In this document: positions 1 to 10,132 of the stretch, piece by piece
Numbering within the stretch: position 1 is the stretch's first letter
How the letters are laid out: each line of letters begins with the position of its first letter
DNA from: Roridomyces roridus
Taxonomy: Eukaryota; Basidiomycota; Agaricomycetes; Agaricales; Mycenaceae
Direction of reading: 5' to 3'
Assembly (NCBI GenBank): GCA_029378245.1
Contig: JARKIF010000003.1
Location: forward strand, 1,364,001 to 1,428,000
DNA length: 64,000 bases
Made by a program: the position numbers and the translations under genes
Notes under the pieces: generated by a model
What the model was told of the DNA's origin: nothing
Database searches by the model: none
The model's input: the letters and a program-made list of their open reading frames with translations, nothing else

Positions 1-666
1 GACCTCTCTACGCCGATTGTGGTTACAGAGGACGACCTGCGAGACGACGGCTCTGTTGAGCGGTTAATGAGGCGTGTGGAGGAGGTGGTGGATGCGGACC
101 TGCAGCGGGACATCGACACGTTCGAGAGAACGCTCTTGCTGAAGGGCCGCATGGACTTGGTGAGGAACGGTGACGAGGCGCATCTGGGGCAAGTGACACG
201 GCGTCGCCGTCACTACTTGGATGTTCCCATTCCCGCCCACCGCAAGGCTCTGACACGCCTGATGTTGTCCGACCACAACTTGAGCGTCGAACGCTTGCGC
301 TACGCAGGCCGATACCGTGCCGCGGCTCCGCGCGAGTTACGTCTCTGCCGATTCTGCCGTAGCGGTGTGGAGGACGAGGCCCATGCACTGCTTGTATGCG
401 ACGCACGGCCTGACTTGCATGGTCTTCGAATGGCGTTCCTGCTGGATGCGGAAAGGACGTTGGGGAGCCTCCAAGGTCCGTGGTCTGCGGATGAGCCATT
501 GGCGTTCCTTCGATGGCTATTGTCCAGAAAGAAGATCGTCAACAGGATCGCAAAGTTCGTAGCGGAGGTCTCGGCAGTGTACGACGCACATGAGAGGTAT
601 ATCAGCCCCGTGCTCTACCTGCCGGAGACTGTGCAAAGCAACCTGTCTTCAAGTTTTCGCGTCTAA
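1..666 (+). mobile_element. C-terminal remnant of a LINE (non-LTR) reverse transcriptase
   Basis: The frame is open from the first base of the window to a stop at 664-666, so the element begins outside. The protein ends with a C-x2-C-x8-H-x4-C cluster (CRFCRSGVEDEAHALLVC), preceded by a motif about an R-L-x-L-S-D-H helix; this is the knuckle typical of the last part of fungal LINE reverse transcriptases. The polymerase catalytic motif is not in the window, so activity cannot be judged. The frame shows no stop or shift in this part, which suggests a fairly recent copy. No poly(A) tail or target-site duplication was found downstream. The identification rests on the terminal cysteine/histidine motif and general resemblance. 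Confidence 0.7.
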
Positions 667-883
667 CCATGGAGTCCGTGAGACGTGGTGTCTGGCGTCG
701 CTTCGCCTGACGAGGTCGTTCGCGAGGTATTATGTTACAGCGGTAAAGTGCTTAGGTGTCCGTTAGATACATAGATGCCGTGTATTAGTAACGGGACCCG
801 CCTGTTCCTCAATGGGACCGCGGCGGTGCAAATCTACCTTCCTTCCTTCCTCGGGACCCTTTGACAGGCCGGTTCAAGGTCGG
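667..883. other. spacer after LINE remnant with short CCTT repeat
   Basis: Non-coding stretch between the LINE stop codon and the repeat array. It contains a short (CCTT)n run at about 838-851. It may be the 3' untranslated part of the LINE. No gene is visible. Confidence 0.4.
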
Positions 884-1790
884 TTGAATTGCCGCCTGGC
901 AAAATTTGGCGCCTATTGGATTGTCCCAACTTTCTGCGGTATACCCGTTGATTTACCCCAACTTTTCCTCACGGGTTGCAATTGAAACAGACATGCAGTC
1001 CTGAGGAACCGTGCTGAATTACCCTCACATTCGGGCAGGTATACTACCTATTGAATCAACCCAGGTTTTCTTCATCCGGGGAATCTTATTGAAACACCCT
1101 CACTTTTCCTGCCTACAATCCGAGCTCCACCCTGTGTATCTTGCCATGGCCAAGCCCCCACCCGAGACGATTCGTTGGGGGTTGATAACTTAAACAAGAA
1201 AGGACAAAGGCAACACTCTGCACTTCTCTGTTGTCCATCTACTTGAGGACGAGGAGATGCTGGTCTGTGATTGTGGACCTGAAAGGTAGGTCAGTTCAAT
1301 TAGATACCGGTGGAAAAGATCTGGTAATTCAAGAAGATCCTCTACCGAAAAACAGGTGCCATTTCAACAAGTTAGGTAGGCGGGAAGGAAATGGTGGTGA
1401 TTCAACAAGATGTGTTCGCTCGTGAACAAGGGATACTTCAATACATTTGTTGAGAGACTGGATGCAATTTCAAGAAGGAAGTCTGAAGGAGGAAGTTGTG
1501 GTGATTCAATCAGAACGTCCGAGATGGTCTGGCCACTTCATCGGATTGGTATCGGCAAGTCAACACACTGAGAAGCTAATTCAACGGGAATGAAATTTGG
1601 CCAAGATAAAAAGTTGAGGCATTTCAATGTGAACGATATACAGATTCAACAAGTAGATGGAGGCAAACTTGAGGCAAATCAATATTCGTGATGAGGAAAA
1701 GTAGGGGGAATTCAACTCTTTGAGTCTCCGAAAAAGTTGGGTCAATTCAACGCCCTCTGAGCTCGCGCTGATTCAACGGATGTCGGCGGT
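884..1790. repeat. degenerate ~35 bp repeat array with a switch of orientation
   Basis: About seven units with core TTGAA/TTGAT lie at 884, 916, 946, 982, 1014, 1051 and 1089. About fourteen units with the reverse-complement core ATTCAA lie at 1295, 1328, 1363, 1401, 1437, 1469, 1505, 1537, 1580, 1623, 1645, 1678, 1711, 1746 and 1772. Spacing is mostly 30-38 bases. Better preserved units extend to about 22 bases: a purine stretch like GAAAAGTTGGG followed by RATTCAAC, as at 1697-1716 and 1731-1751, and inverted at 946-966 and 1089-1112. Between the arms lies a possible hairpin (CCCCCA at 1155-1160 with TGGGGG at 1176-1181). There is no convincing ORF. It resembles subterminal repeats of a DNA transposon or an old inverted minisatellite; which one is not decidable here. 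Confidence 0.75.
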
Positions 1791-1844
1791 AATAACATGT
1801 TTTGCGTAGAAATTTGTTGTCTGTTTGGCAAGTCGATCAAATAC

Positions 1845-2895
1845 ATGTCGGCCAGCAACGACAAGGGCAAAGGCAAGGAGGTGGCGCTCCCACTACCTGC
1901 GTCGTCCTCCGGAAGTGCCAACCCTGCTGCTTCGCTGTCTTCCCTGTGGGCCTATCTCCTGCCAGCCTTGAACCATATCGTCAAAAGCCCGACGAACAAC
2001 TCTGACAAGGCTCCCGCCATTGAAACTGCGTTTTATATCGGGATACACACGGCATGCTACTCCTAGTGCGCTCTGCCCTTTCTGCCTGTAATTTCCCGTT
2101 GACCGGCGCGTCAGTTTCACGTCGCAGAGTGAAACCAAGTCCAGTGCCCGTTCCTCTGGGGAAGTTGCTAGCGGGACTGACCTCTACGACCAATTGGATC
2201 GCTACTACATCGACACAGCGAGAGAAATCATGCTCGGTGCCCCACAAGACGATTCCACCCTCATACACTACATCGTTCCATGCTTCAATCGCTTTTCTGC
2301 CGGAGCAGTCTCTGTGAATCGGCTTCTGAACTACGTCAATCGCCACTATGTTAAACGCGCCGTGGACGAGGACAAGGGCTGGCTACGCCTCAATGACGTA
2401 CTCGAGTCTGTGGCCAAGTCGATTACGGCGGAGGATTCGAGGGAGAAGATATCGGAGAGGCTGAAGCAGAAGAGGATAGACGAGTTGAAGAAGTGGGGCT
2501 ACAAGACAGACGGTTCTGGTGAGCCCATGGCGTCTGCAGAAACGTGTGCGGAAGCTGCCAGCCCTCCCGACCGCGTCATCACCGTCGCCGCCCTTGCGCA
2601 TAGGCGATTCCGAACGGAGGTCTTTGAACCTCTCTTGGCCGTGCCTGTGGTCAAGGGGAAGAAGGCCAAGAACAAGATTCCCAAAGCTGCGAGTACAGGG
2701 CCTCCGATACCCAAAGGGCGCCTGGCTCGTGCGTTAAAGGAACTGCTGGAATCAAAGGGCGGGGATGAGGAGGAACGGTCGAGGTTGGTGAAGGATTTAT
2801 CCGCCGCTCTTCGACTGGTTGGCGTGGTGCCGACTCACCCGCTCCGGAAGCGTTTGGACAAATGGGAAAGGGATCAAGTGGGGAAAACTAGTTGA
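1845..2895 (+). CDS. N-terminal-only cullin-like protein (truncated cullin paralogue)
   Basis: Two exons, 1845-2065 and 2115-2895 (49-base intron), give about 333 residues. The protein matches cullin repeat 1: an LWAYL helix at the start, IGIHTACYSY, then LYDQLDRYY and the diagnostic NRLLNYVNRHYVKR, which parallels NRLFTYLNRHWVKR of the full cullin at 30441-33125. A weaker match to the next cullin repeat follows. The protein then stops, so the cullin-homology domain, RBX1-binding region and neddylation site are absent. It may still bind a SKP1-like adaptor, but could not form a ligase; that is inference. I chose the ATG at 1845 over 1797 because the cullin-like sequence starts there. Its last eight bases overlap the end of the convergent GT90 gene. 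Upstream are the repeat array and the LINE remnant. Confidence 0.75.
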
Positions 2896-4738
2896 CATTG
2901 TCTACTTTTCCATAGCTCTGAACACGCCCCCATTCAAGCAAGACCGCAGAGAAATAACAGTCGTTCTGCTTGTCGGTGATAACACGCTCTGCAAACAATT
3001 TCCCTGTTTCTAGAATACGCCGCGCCTCCGCCTCGTTTGCAATCGCCCAGCGGACTTTATCCACCAAATCGGAGAGGTCGGGCTTCAGCGGGATGTAATG
3101 CTCGTATGGCCGAAGCCAGTCGTCGAAATATTCCACAAAGGCCGTTGCCTTGTGGGCATTAGCGCAAGGTTCACCCCGAGAACGCCGCATACCTTGAAAA
3201 CGAGAGAACCCGATTTGAGCAGGTTCAAAAACCGGCCAGAAAAGGTATTGCCATCGACGTCGAGCAGGTATTTAAACTGCAGTACGTCGTCCTTGGGTGC
3301 TATTGGACCAGAGATGTTGTAAATCTTGATAATGCGCTCGCGGTCGCACTGGTCGTTGGTACAGTGATCTCCAGGAAAGCTAGTCATTTCTGCGTTGATG
3401 AGGTCCGGGAATTCGCGGGCCAACTCGATGAGCCGGAATCGCGGAAAGGAGCGGTAGTTTTCTCCAATTATATGGCCGCCGTTCGAGGCACCGCGCCAGT
3501 CTATTTGTCGGATGAGCGAATGTGTTGGGAAGGATTAGAATGGCTCACATATTTGGGTCTTTTTATCGCTCCAGAGTATGTCATTCGGTTTCAACCTCGG
3601 GGACCATCGCCCCGTATAATAGTACTTGTAGCAGTCAATCCCAGTCGAAGGATGGGAGCCGTAAAAACCTACTAGACTGGGAAAGAGGATATCCGAGAAG
3701 CAGGGCGAAATTTTTGCCATGCTCAGTAGGGGCCATAGGTCCGTCGTAAAGTAAGTACTTGAGCTTGAAAGCAGGACTAGAAAATTGTGAATCATGGGCG
3801 TGAACAAAAGTGACACGTTCTTACACGGAACGTCGGCGCTAATGTCTGTAGCGAAGCCATTGCCGCTGCTGAGCAGATCACATCCACTGTGGTTCCGAAA
3901 GAAAATGTCTGTTCTGTTCGGGACGTTATGGAAGGGCCGGCTGTCCTTCGGTGGTTCCAGCGCTCTCTCGTGTGCGTCTAGTTCGCGGACGTCGAAGACG
4001 ACTCGGGGTTCATCTCTTCCATTCAAGAGAAACTCGAGATCCGGAAGGAAGTGTTGAAACTAAGAGGCATTCAGTTAGCTGCCAAGAAGAAATACAGGTA
4101 ACATACCCTCCTCAGTCTGACGGCTAGGTCACTGTGGTACCAAGTGCCTCTGTAGGGCGGCAACTGCATCTTGCCGTCTTTTATGCCGATTGCAGTCATC
4201 CCCAATGCTGACTGGCGTTTGGGCGATAGCAGTTCCAAGGTTTCTTTTATCAGCTGCGAGTTGTGTGGGCGAGAGATCTGGACCAAAAATGAACAAGACC
4301 AACCTCGTCATGCCTTTGGTTTATCATGGACTGGAACTGCGTCGGTTTATGAAGGGCGAGTTGGTAAAAGGGCTCAAAATCTTTTTGGATTTGATCGTAT
4401 TCGTCGATGAGACAGTCATTCTCCCTGGCGAAATCGAACCACTGCGCGAAATTGGGTGGTGGGTTGCGACCGGCCTTGAGAGTATAGCGTGCCACAGCTT
4501 CGGAAAGTGTGGTAGACTGTTGTGCGAGCAGGGCATCCAGACGTGAATGAGCGTATGCAATGGCTTCTGCGGCAGTGGGGTCTACGAATAGTACGGGTGT
4601 GGGGGACGTTTGAGGAGGTGCACTTGCGCTGCTTTTTCTTTTGTTAGTACCGGCGAGTCTAACGAGCAACGGGAGTATCGAAATGGCAAATAGCGCTGCC
4701 AAGAGCCGCCAGCGGATTGGCACACGAAAGGTCCTCAT
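2888..4738 (-). CDS. CAP10-like glycosyltransferase, family GT90
   Basis: Six exons (4738-4304, 4253-4107, 4059-3673, 3624-3549, 3500-3193, 3148-2888) give about 537 residues, normal for the family. The N-terminus has one hydrophobic anchor (about residues 9-27), so a type II Golgi protein is expected. The family hallmarks appear in order: NPPPNFAQWFDFA, LPPYRGTWY, DILFPSL, then IYWRGASNGG created by the splice at 3549/3500, KYLLDVDGNTFSGRF and a C-terminal block with DDWLRPYEHYIP. CAP10 of Cryptococcus, a capsule xylosyltransferase relative, belongs to this family; the substrate here is unknown. Every intron is 44-50 bases. The stop codon lies inside the end of the convergent truncated cullin gene. 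Confidence 0.92.
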
Positions 4739-4875
4739 AGCCAGATGGTGGTTGGCTGCAAGCGGTCATGATGTCACGCGTCGGGCAACCAGACCGCGTC
4801 TCTTCTCGAATATTGTAACAAATACAATGGAACATCCTCTCTACTACACGCTGGCTGTAGAGACTACAACACAAG

Positions 4876-5207
4876 TCATCTCCGTTTTGCCATTTGAACA
4901 GTGAGGTTGTCGATGTACATTTGAAGAGTCTCGTTACCAGACGTGAGCTTTTCGACCTCCTTCTGCACAGTCTGCACGCGTCCCAAGATGGCTAGAAGAC
5001 GAGTTGGTATGTAGCTAGACCAGATGGACGGAAAACGAACTGCGCAAGTCTTGCTGGGACGCGGCAATATCTCTGGGTGATAGGATGAGATGGAGTGCAA
5101 AAAAGCAGAACAGGAGCTGACTTGAGGAGCTGTTCTTTCTTGAGTGCGTCCTTGATAACGTCGCCCTGGGGCGGAGCAGGGGAGCCCCAGCCATTGCTTT
5201 CCTCCAT
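4876..5207 (-). CDS. short coiled-coil protein, SCOC-like
   Basis: A small protein of about 70-80 residues in two exons. Exon 1 starts at 5207 with an acidic, Gly/Pro-containing head and ends near KKEQLLK. The second exon carries the conserved coiled coil, with ILGRVQTVQKEVEKL and then NETLQMYIDNLTVQMAKRR at the C-terminus. This matches the short coiled-coil family (human SCOC), which binds Golgi ARL GTPases and takes part in autophagy and traffic. The intron between the exons is uncertain: the best phase-compatible pair is a donor at about 5119 and an acceptor near 5013, about 107 bases. The gene is head to head with RPN13, with 81 bases between the start codons. Confidence 0.65.
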
Positions 5208-5288
5208 GATGACGGCAGTCAGAGGAAGGAGGTGCACAGCCCCCATCAGCGCATACGCGTCGCGTTCTCTTCCAGTCTCTTCCACAGC

Positions 5289-6299
5289 ATGACTGAAACT
5301 CTTCTGGCATTCAAAGCTGGCCGCGCCTTCCGCCGCGAAGCCTCCAACATCGTCGAGCCCAGTCCCACCAAGGGTGCTATCATTCTTACCTCCGGCGAGG
5401 ATGGTCTCTTTCACTTTACTTGGAAGAACAGAACGACTGGTGTTGTCGACGAGGACCTGATTCTGTTCCCGTCGGATGCGTCGTTCGTCAAAGTGCCCCA
5501 GTCCTCGGGACGCATGTATGTCCTCAAGTTCTCTTCCTCCAATCAGAGGCACTTTGTGAGCTATTCTCCACCGTTCAACTGAATGGTTGCTCATCCCATG
5601 ATAGTTCTGGATGCAGGTCCGATATGGCACTTTACGACCACAATGGCTGCTGACACCCTCTCTAGGACGCCTCCTCGGCGAGAGATGAAGAATTCGTGAA
5701 TAACATCAACTTGCTCTTGCAAGACCCCGAGTCCAACCTTACCTGGAATACCGCCGCCGCGAGCTCTTCTACTCAGGCTTCCACCTCGGCTGCGGCAACT
5801 GCCCCGTTGATCCCTCCCGAGCAACTCGCCCAGCTCCAGGCTTTGCTGCGTAACTCGACTACTCCTGCTGCCCCAGGTATGACTGACTTCTTGACCGTGC
5901 CATGGATCATTCTGACTTGGTCCACAGAGTACTCCTTGACGGACATCCTTACTCCCGCGAACATTACGCCTCTCTTCACTTCGCATCCCGAATTGATACC
6001 AACGTTGTTCCCGCACCTGCCCCCCGATCTTCCTACTCCCCCATCTGCCGAGGCATTGCAGCGCATCATCAAGTGAGAAAATACCTGTGTACATTTCCCT
6101 TCGTTGCTGATTTTCTCTCAGCTCCCCCCAATTCCGTTCTGCTGTTGCGAGCTTTGATCAGGCGCTGCGAACAGGCTTGTTGGGTAATTTGGTGAGGGCC
6201 CTCGGTCTGCCCGAGGAGGCCGGAACTGGGATAGAGCCCTTCTTGCGCGCTGTGCAGGAACAGGCGAACCGTGGAGAGGATCGGATGGATACCGATTAG
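5289..6299 (+). CDS. RPN13: 26S proteasome ubiquitin receptor RPN13/ADRM1
   Basis: Five exons (5289-5555, 5605-5616, 5666-5876, 5928-6072, 6122-6299) encode about 270 residues. The N-terminal Pru domain, which binds ubiquitin and the base subunit RPN2, is clear: LAFKAGRAF, FHFTWKNRTTG, DLILFPSDASF and RMYVLKF. The 12-base second exon supplies FWMQ, the conserved end of the domain. A Ser/Ala-rich linker follows, then a C-terminal helical domain (LTDILTPANITPLF, then SPQFRSAVASFDQAL) that in animals binds the deubiquitinase UCH37. Budding yeast RPN13 lacks that domain, so this fungus keeps the animal-like architecture. All exon phases are consistent. Confidence 0.93.
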
Positions 6300-6336
6300 G
6301 AACTGTTATCGTCTGACGTAATTGCATCTCTTGACC

Positions 6337-7181
6337 ATGTCCGCTCGCGTCTGGGCCATGTCTGTAGAACAGCGACAGGATCTCATCAAGGCAGCATTCG
6401 AGGGTGACTTGGAAATATCTTCAGGTCTCATAAGCTCATCGGCGAATGTAGCCAAGAAAAACGCGTATAGCCCCTACTCGAAATTTGCTGTCGGTGCTGC
6501 ACTCCTTGGTACCACTTTCGAGAACGTTATATCTCGCCTTTAATGAGTCTCCAGCGGCCGATGGCACGATATACAAGGGAGTCAACGTCGAGAACGCATC
6601 CTACGGTACGGTACAACGCGTCTCGGCCGACCATCTCTAATCGAAATCCAAGGTGGAACGATTTGTGCCGAGAGGACGGCGATTGTCAAGGCAGTTGTGC
6701 GCCGCCTCTTCCCTTGGTATCTTTCCGGCTCTGACGAATGCAGAGCGAAGGCACGACCTCCTTCATCGCGCTTGCAGTCACAACGTAACGCTTTGCCGAA
6801 AGTGGACCCACAGAACGCTCATCGTTTTTGTGTAGGGATGTTCCTGCGGCGATCTCTCCGTGTGGGATGTGTCGCCAGGCGAGTTGCCTTCTCTTCTCTC
6901 CATTCCAGACCATCATTCATGAACCCTCGTCCCAGGTCATACGCGAGTTCTGCGCACAGGACATGCCTATCCTACTCGTGCCCGGAGATTACCCTAAACC
7001 GCCTGGTGATGAATCGGAAGGCAAGCCTGGAGTTACGGAGGGCGGGGTCAAGGAGACAAGTATTGCGGAGCTTCTCCCCGATAGTTTTGGTCCCGAGCAC
7101 CTCGAGCTGCCGCGGACTGGTGGAAGGTGCGTTTGTTGGTCTGGGATATTACTCCCACACTCACATTTTATCAGGACGTAA
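6337..7181 (+). CDS. CDD1: cytidine deaminase
   Basis: Eight small exons (6337-6403, 6452-6508, 6555-6605, 6653-6696, 6744-6784, 6836-6878, 6936-7126, 7175-7181) give 166 residues, normal for the homotetrameric zinc enzyme that turns cytidine and deoxycytidine into uridine forms in pyrimidine salvage. Motifs: KKNAYSPYSKFAVGAALL, then KGVNVENASYGGTICAERTA, where the Cys is a zinc ligand and the Glu is catalytic, then PCGMCRQ with the other two zinc cysteines, then REFCAQDMPILL. The intron at 6879-6935 starts with GC rather than GT; only this splice joins CGMCRQ to VIREF. The last coding exon is just seven bases. It is read in the same direction as RPN13, starting 37 bases after that stop codon. 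Confidence 0.93.
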
Positions 7182-7427
7182 CTATCGTCCTTGTACTTTG
7201 ACAGCAACTTGCTTTTGTTACTTACATCCGTCTTCTGTGTGGCCACCATCACGACCTCTTTGAGGTCCTTATTCTTCTCGCTGCCAAAGTCTTCCGCCGG
7301 TAAACCACCATGAGAAACACACTAGCGCCTATCATGTTTCTGCCATACTGGCTCGTGGCCATGGAACCCTCTTCTTGTTCTCTTGACATGGTTAAATATC
7401 GGCCGATTCAAGAGAATCGCGTTCCCC

Positions 7428-8056
7428 ATGTCTCTCGCTAACATGGAAGTATCAGCGCTTTCTCATCCATCTCCTCCTGCATACTCCCCATATGAACAAC
7501 CACCGCCTTACAGCGTCCTCGATCGTCACATATCAGGCGCGCACCTTTGCACTTTGCATCATATGTCCTTCAAATAATACTTCCTCCCAGTAACGCCGGA
7601 CGCACGGATCGAGGAAGCCCAAGTCCAGCAACTATTCCAAGTCGCTCTAGTCAGCACGGCTCCTCCTCCCCAATGTGTTTTTCTCACAGGAGGCAGGGCA
7701 TAGCACTCTTCCTACTCGTCGCGATTCTCCACGCAGAGACCGCGACCGCAATGCTGAAACACCCTCAGCCGGCAGCGCAGTGCTCGATCGCCATCAACTG
7801 GTTCACAGTATGCGATCTGCTGACGATCCTCATGCTAGCTCTATCCGTTTTATGCGCCTCATTACTTGCATCCAAGGTGCATTGCTTTATTTCCGGAATA
7901 TCTAGACGCTGATGCGGACGACAGCAAGAACGAGGCTATAAGCCGCGTCCCTTGACAGAACATGGCATCAACTGGCTGCTTGCCTTTGGACCTGTACTCA
8001 AGTTCGCTTGCGTCGGCTCCTTTGCTACGGGTTTATGGCACTTTTGGATGTGTTGA
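7428..8056 (+). pseudogene. broken gene for a small PY-motif membrane protein
   Basis: The frame starts with a short head carrying PPAY and PPPY motifs (ligands of WW domains, for example of Rsp5/NEDD4 ligases). An intron from about 7523 to 7592 is plausible. The reading then continues as TPDARIEEAQVQQLFQ and PPPQCVFLTG. After that the sensible frame changes three times, near 7685 (before AGHSTLPT), near 7902 (before DADADDSKNE) and near 7932 (before KPRPLTEHGINW), with no room for introns. It ends with a convincing hydrophobic segment (LLAFGPVLKFACVGSFATGL) and HFWMC before a stop at 8054-8056. I read this as one gene with three indels. Whether they are decay or sequence errors is open. I do not know a function for the family. 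Confidence 0.45.
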
Positions 8057-8164
8057 GAGTAGGACAATTTGTACATGTTCCAATTCTACAGCATGGATGA
8101 ATAAAGTAGGATTAGTACGGACAAGAGCTCGGAAAATAGGGTAACGGTATCAGGTTCATTGCAA

Positions 8165-9376
8165 TCAATCAATGACCTCTTCGGCGTCGCTGTCGTCCTG
8201 GGTCCTGGCCTGCCGGCGCTCGTGGTCCTTGACCTTGCGTGCCAAGTTGGGATTCGGTTTGCACTGCGCGAGGGTAAACGACTTGTTGCACCCAGTTGCA
8301 GGACACGAGATGGCGCCGCGTTTGTTTCCGAAAAACTCGCGGAGAGCGTGGCCAGAGAAGGAGTGGCTGCAGACCGTTCTAACAAGGCTTAGATGAAATA
8401 CAAGCTAGGAACGAGTCCAAACTCACGAAGTCAAGGGATCCTTCAGTAGGGTCCTCATTAGAGGGCAGTTGAGGTCTTGCGTCACTCCGCCCATGACCAC
8501 GTCGTCGTCGTCGTCGCTTTCGTCCCCGTCCTCTGCAAAGATGATTAGCAAAGGTGTGCGAGATATCGAGCAGTATACCTCGCGGGATGAAATCTGTGAT
8601 GGGAGGCATGGCACTTCCATCGTGGTCCACGCTCTGGTTCGAGGTCAGCAGAGAAACGAGATTAGAGGGCAACGCGTACATATATGGCTTCCTTGAAATC
8701 GACATACTGATCATTCTTGGCGTATTTCTGACGCGTCGTCTTGCCATCGTACTCGGCGTTCATACCATCGACAAGCAAGAGGTATTGTTCCTTTGCGTTG
8801 GTCTGTACCAGTCAGACACATCAGAGATAAAAAAGTGACTCTCACCATTGGTGTGCCAGTCGCGATACTCTGTATGAGGTCGGTCAAGACCTTGTTGTGT
8901 CCTTGCATGACAGCCTGGACGTCGAGCAAACTCTTCATGACGCGGTCCAGCTCCGCAAGGCCGTCTTCCGCCTCCTCCCCCGCGACTTCAGCCAGGGACG
9001 CAGCAGCGTGAGCAATGGAATGTGCGGGGTTGTGCATGACCTCCTCCACGGAGGCCCAGTCCTTGGCAAAGCCCTGTATCTTGGCACAATCAGCCTTGTC
9101 GAGGGGCTGCTCTGGAAAGTCCTCGATGTCGATGGCATCGTCCGAGTCCGAGTCTTCCTCAAGCTGCGGCTTTTGTTCCTTTGCCGCAGGCGCCTTGCCC
9201 TTCTCCTTCTTCACCGCGGGCTTCTTCTCCTTTTTGGCTGGCTGCGACGCGTTGTCGACATCGTCATCGACGTCGTCGTCTTGAGCGTGGCGGGGCTGAG
9301 TATCTTGCGCCTCTTCATCAATGTCTGACGACGCCTGTCGAGCGGCACGCTTTCTGCGGGAAGTGGGTACCGGCAT
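8165..9376 (-). CDS. NSE2: SMC5/6 complex SUMO ligase NSE2/MMS21
   Basis: Five exons (9376-8846, 8802-8680, 8633-8579, 8532-8427, 8378-8165) give about 342 residues. The C-terminal third is an SP-RING: LNCPLMRTLLKDPLTSTVC, then SHSFSGHALREFF and ISCPATGC, which supply the Cys/His zinc ligands. The central part is helical and predicted to lie on the SMC5 coiled coil. The first about 110 residues are lysine- and acid-rich and look disordered, longer than in yeast. The protein sumoylates targets during recombination repair and replication-fork processing. Splices are phase consistent, with introns of 43-48 bases. It is head to head with mitochondrial S12, with 89 bases between start codons. Confidence 0.88.
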
Positions 9377-9465
9377 GATGGCTGTGGTTAAGGACGCGCC
9401 TGAGTTTGGCACTGTTACTTTCCGACCGCGTTTGACAAACAAACAAACTAAAATCATCCACCAGC

Positions 9466-10064
9466 ATGTTTGCGGCTCTGCGGGCCTGCTGTGCCCGACC
9501 ATCCCTGCTGCCCCGCGCGCTTAACCGACCATCCCAATCTATTCTCTTGTCTCAATTTACCCGCGCATTCCATCCTACCCCGACCCCGCTCGCCACCCTC
9601 AATCAAGCATGCAAGCGTAAAAGGCATAACCGCCGTATCGCCAAAGCCCGCTCCCCGTTGCTCAAGGGCTGCCCTCAACTCAAAGGCGTCTGCTCCCAAG
9701 TCTTTGTAGCCAAACCCAAAAAACCCAATTCCGGGAAGCGGAAGGTTGCGAGGGTGAAGCTGTCGACGGGCAAATCGTGCATGGCGTACATCGCCGGGGA
9801 AGGCCATAATTTGCAGGAACATAGTGTGGTCTTGGTGCGAGGGGGAGGAGCGCAGGATTTGCCTGGTGTACAGTGCGTGTCCTCGTGTCTTCTTTTGCTG
9901 CTAAGCTCACTGCTCTCTAGGTACAAGATTGTTCGAGGAGCACTCGATCTCAGTGGTGTCGTCAATCGCATGCGGGCTCGGAGTCGTTACGGGTCAGTCG
10001 TACTCATTCTTATTGCTACTCCTCGCCTCACCATGATTCTAGGGTCAAGAAACCGAAAAAGTAA
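9466..10064 (+). CDS. MRPS12: mitochondrial small-subunit ribosomal protein uS12m
   Basis: Three exons (9466-9872, 9921-9992, 10043-10064) encode 166 residues. The first about 40 residues are rich in Arg, Ser and Leu and poor in acid, as in a mitochondrial presequence. Then follows the S12 fold: [62 protein letters not shown], and [18 protein letters not shown]. The PNS and GVQYKIVRG blocks are the decoding-centre loops of S12. The protein ends VKKPKK. The gene is head to head with NSE2. Confidence 0.95.
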
Positions 10065-10132
10065 TAGATACATGTGTAGTTGGATACAAGATGGTTCAAT
10101 GCCTGTTGAAGACTCGTCACGTTCGCCCCTCC

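Noticed and set aside
1..666. Intact host gene at the left edge
   Set aside because: The terminal Cys/His knuckle and overall pattern fit a LINE reverse transcriptase tail.
884..1790. CRISPR-like appearance of the repeat array
   Set aside because: The conserved part is short and degenerate, the orientation switches, and the host is a eukaryote. There are no cas genes.
4992..5630. Long minus-strand open frame across RPN13
   Set aside because: It is antisense to the conserved Pru domain exon and shows no family sequence beyond the short SCOC-like part.
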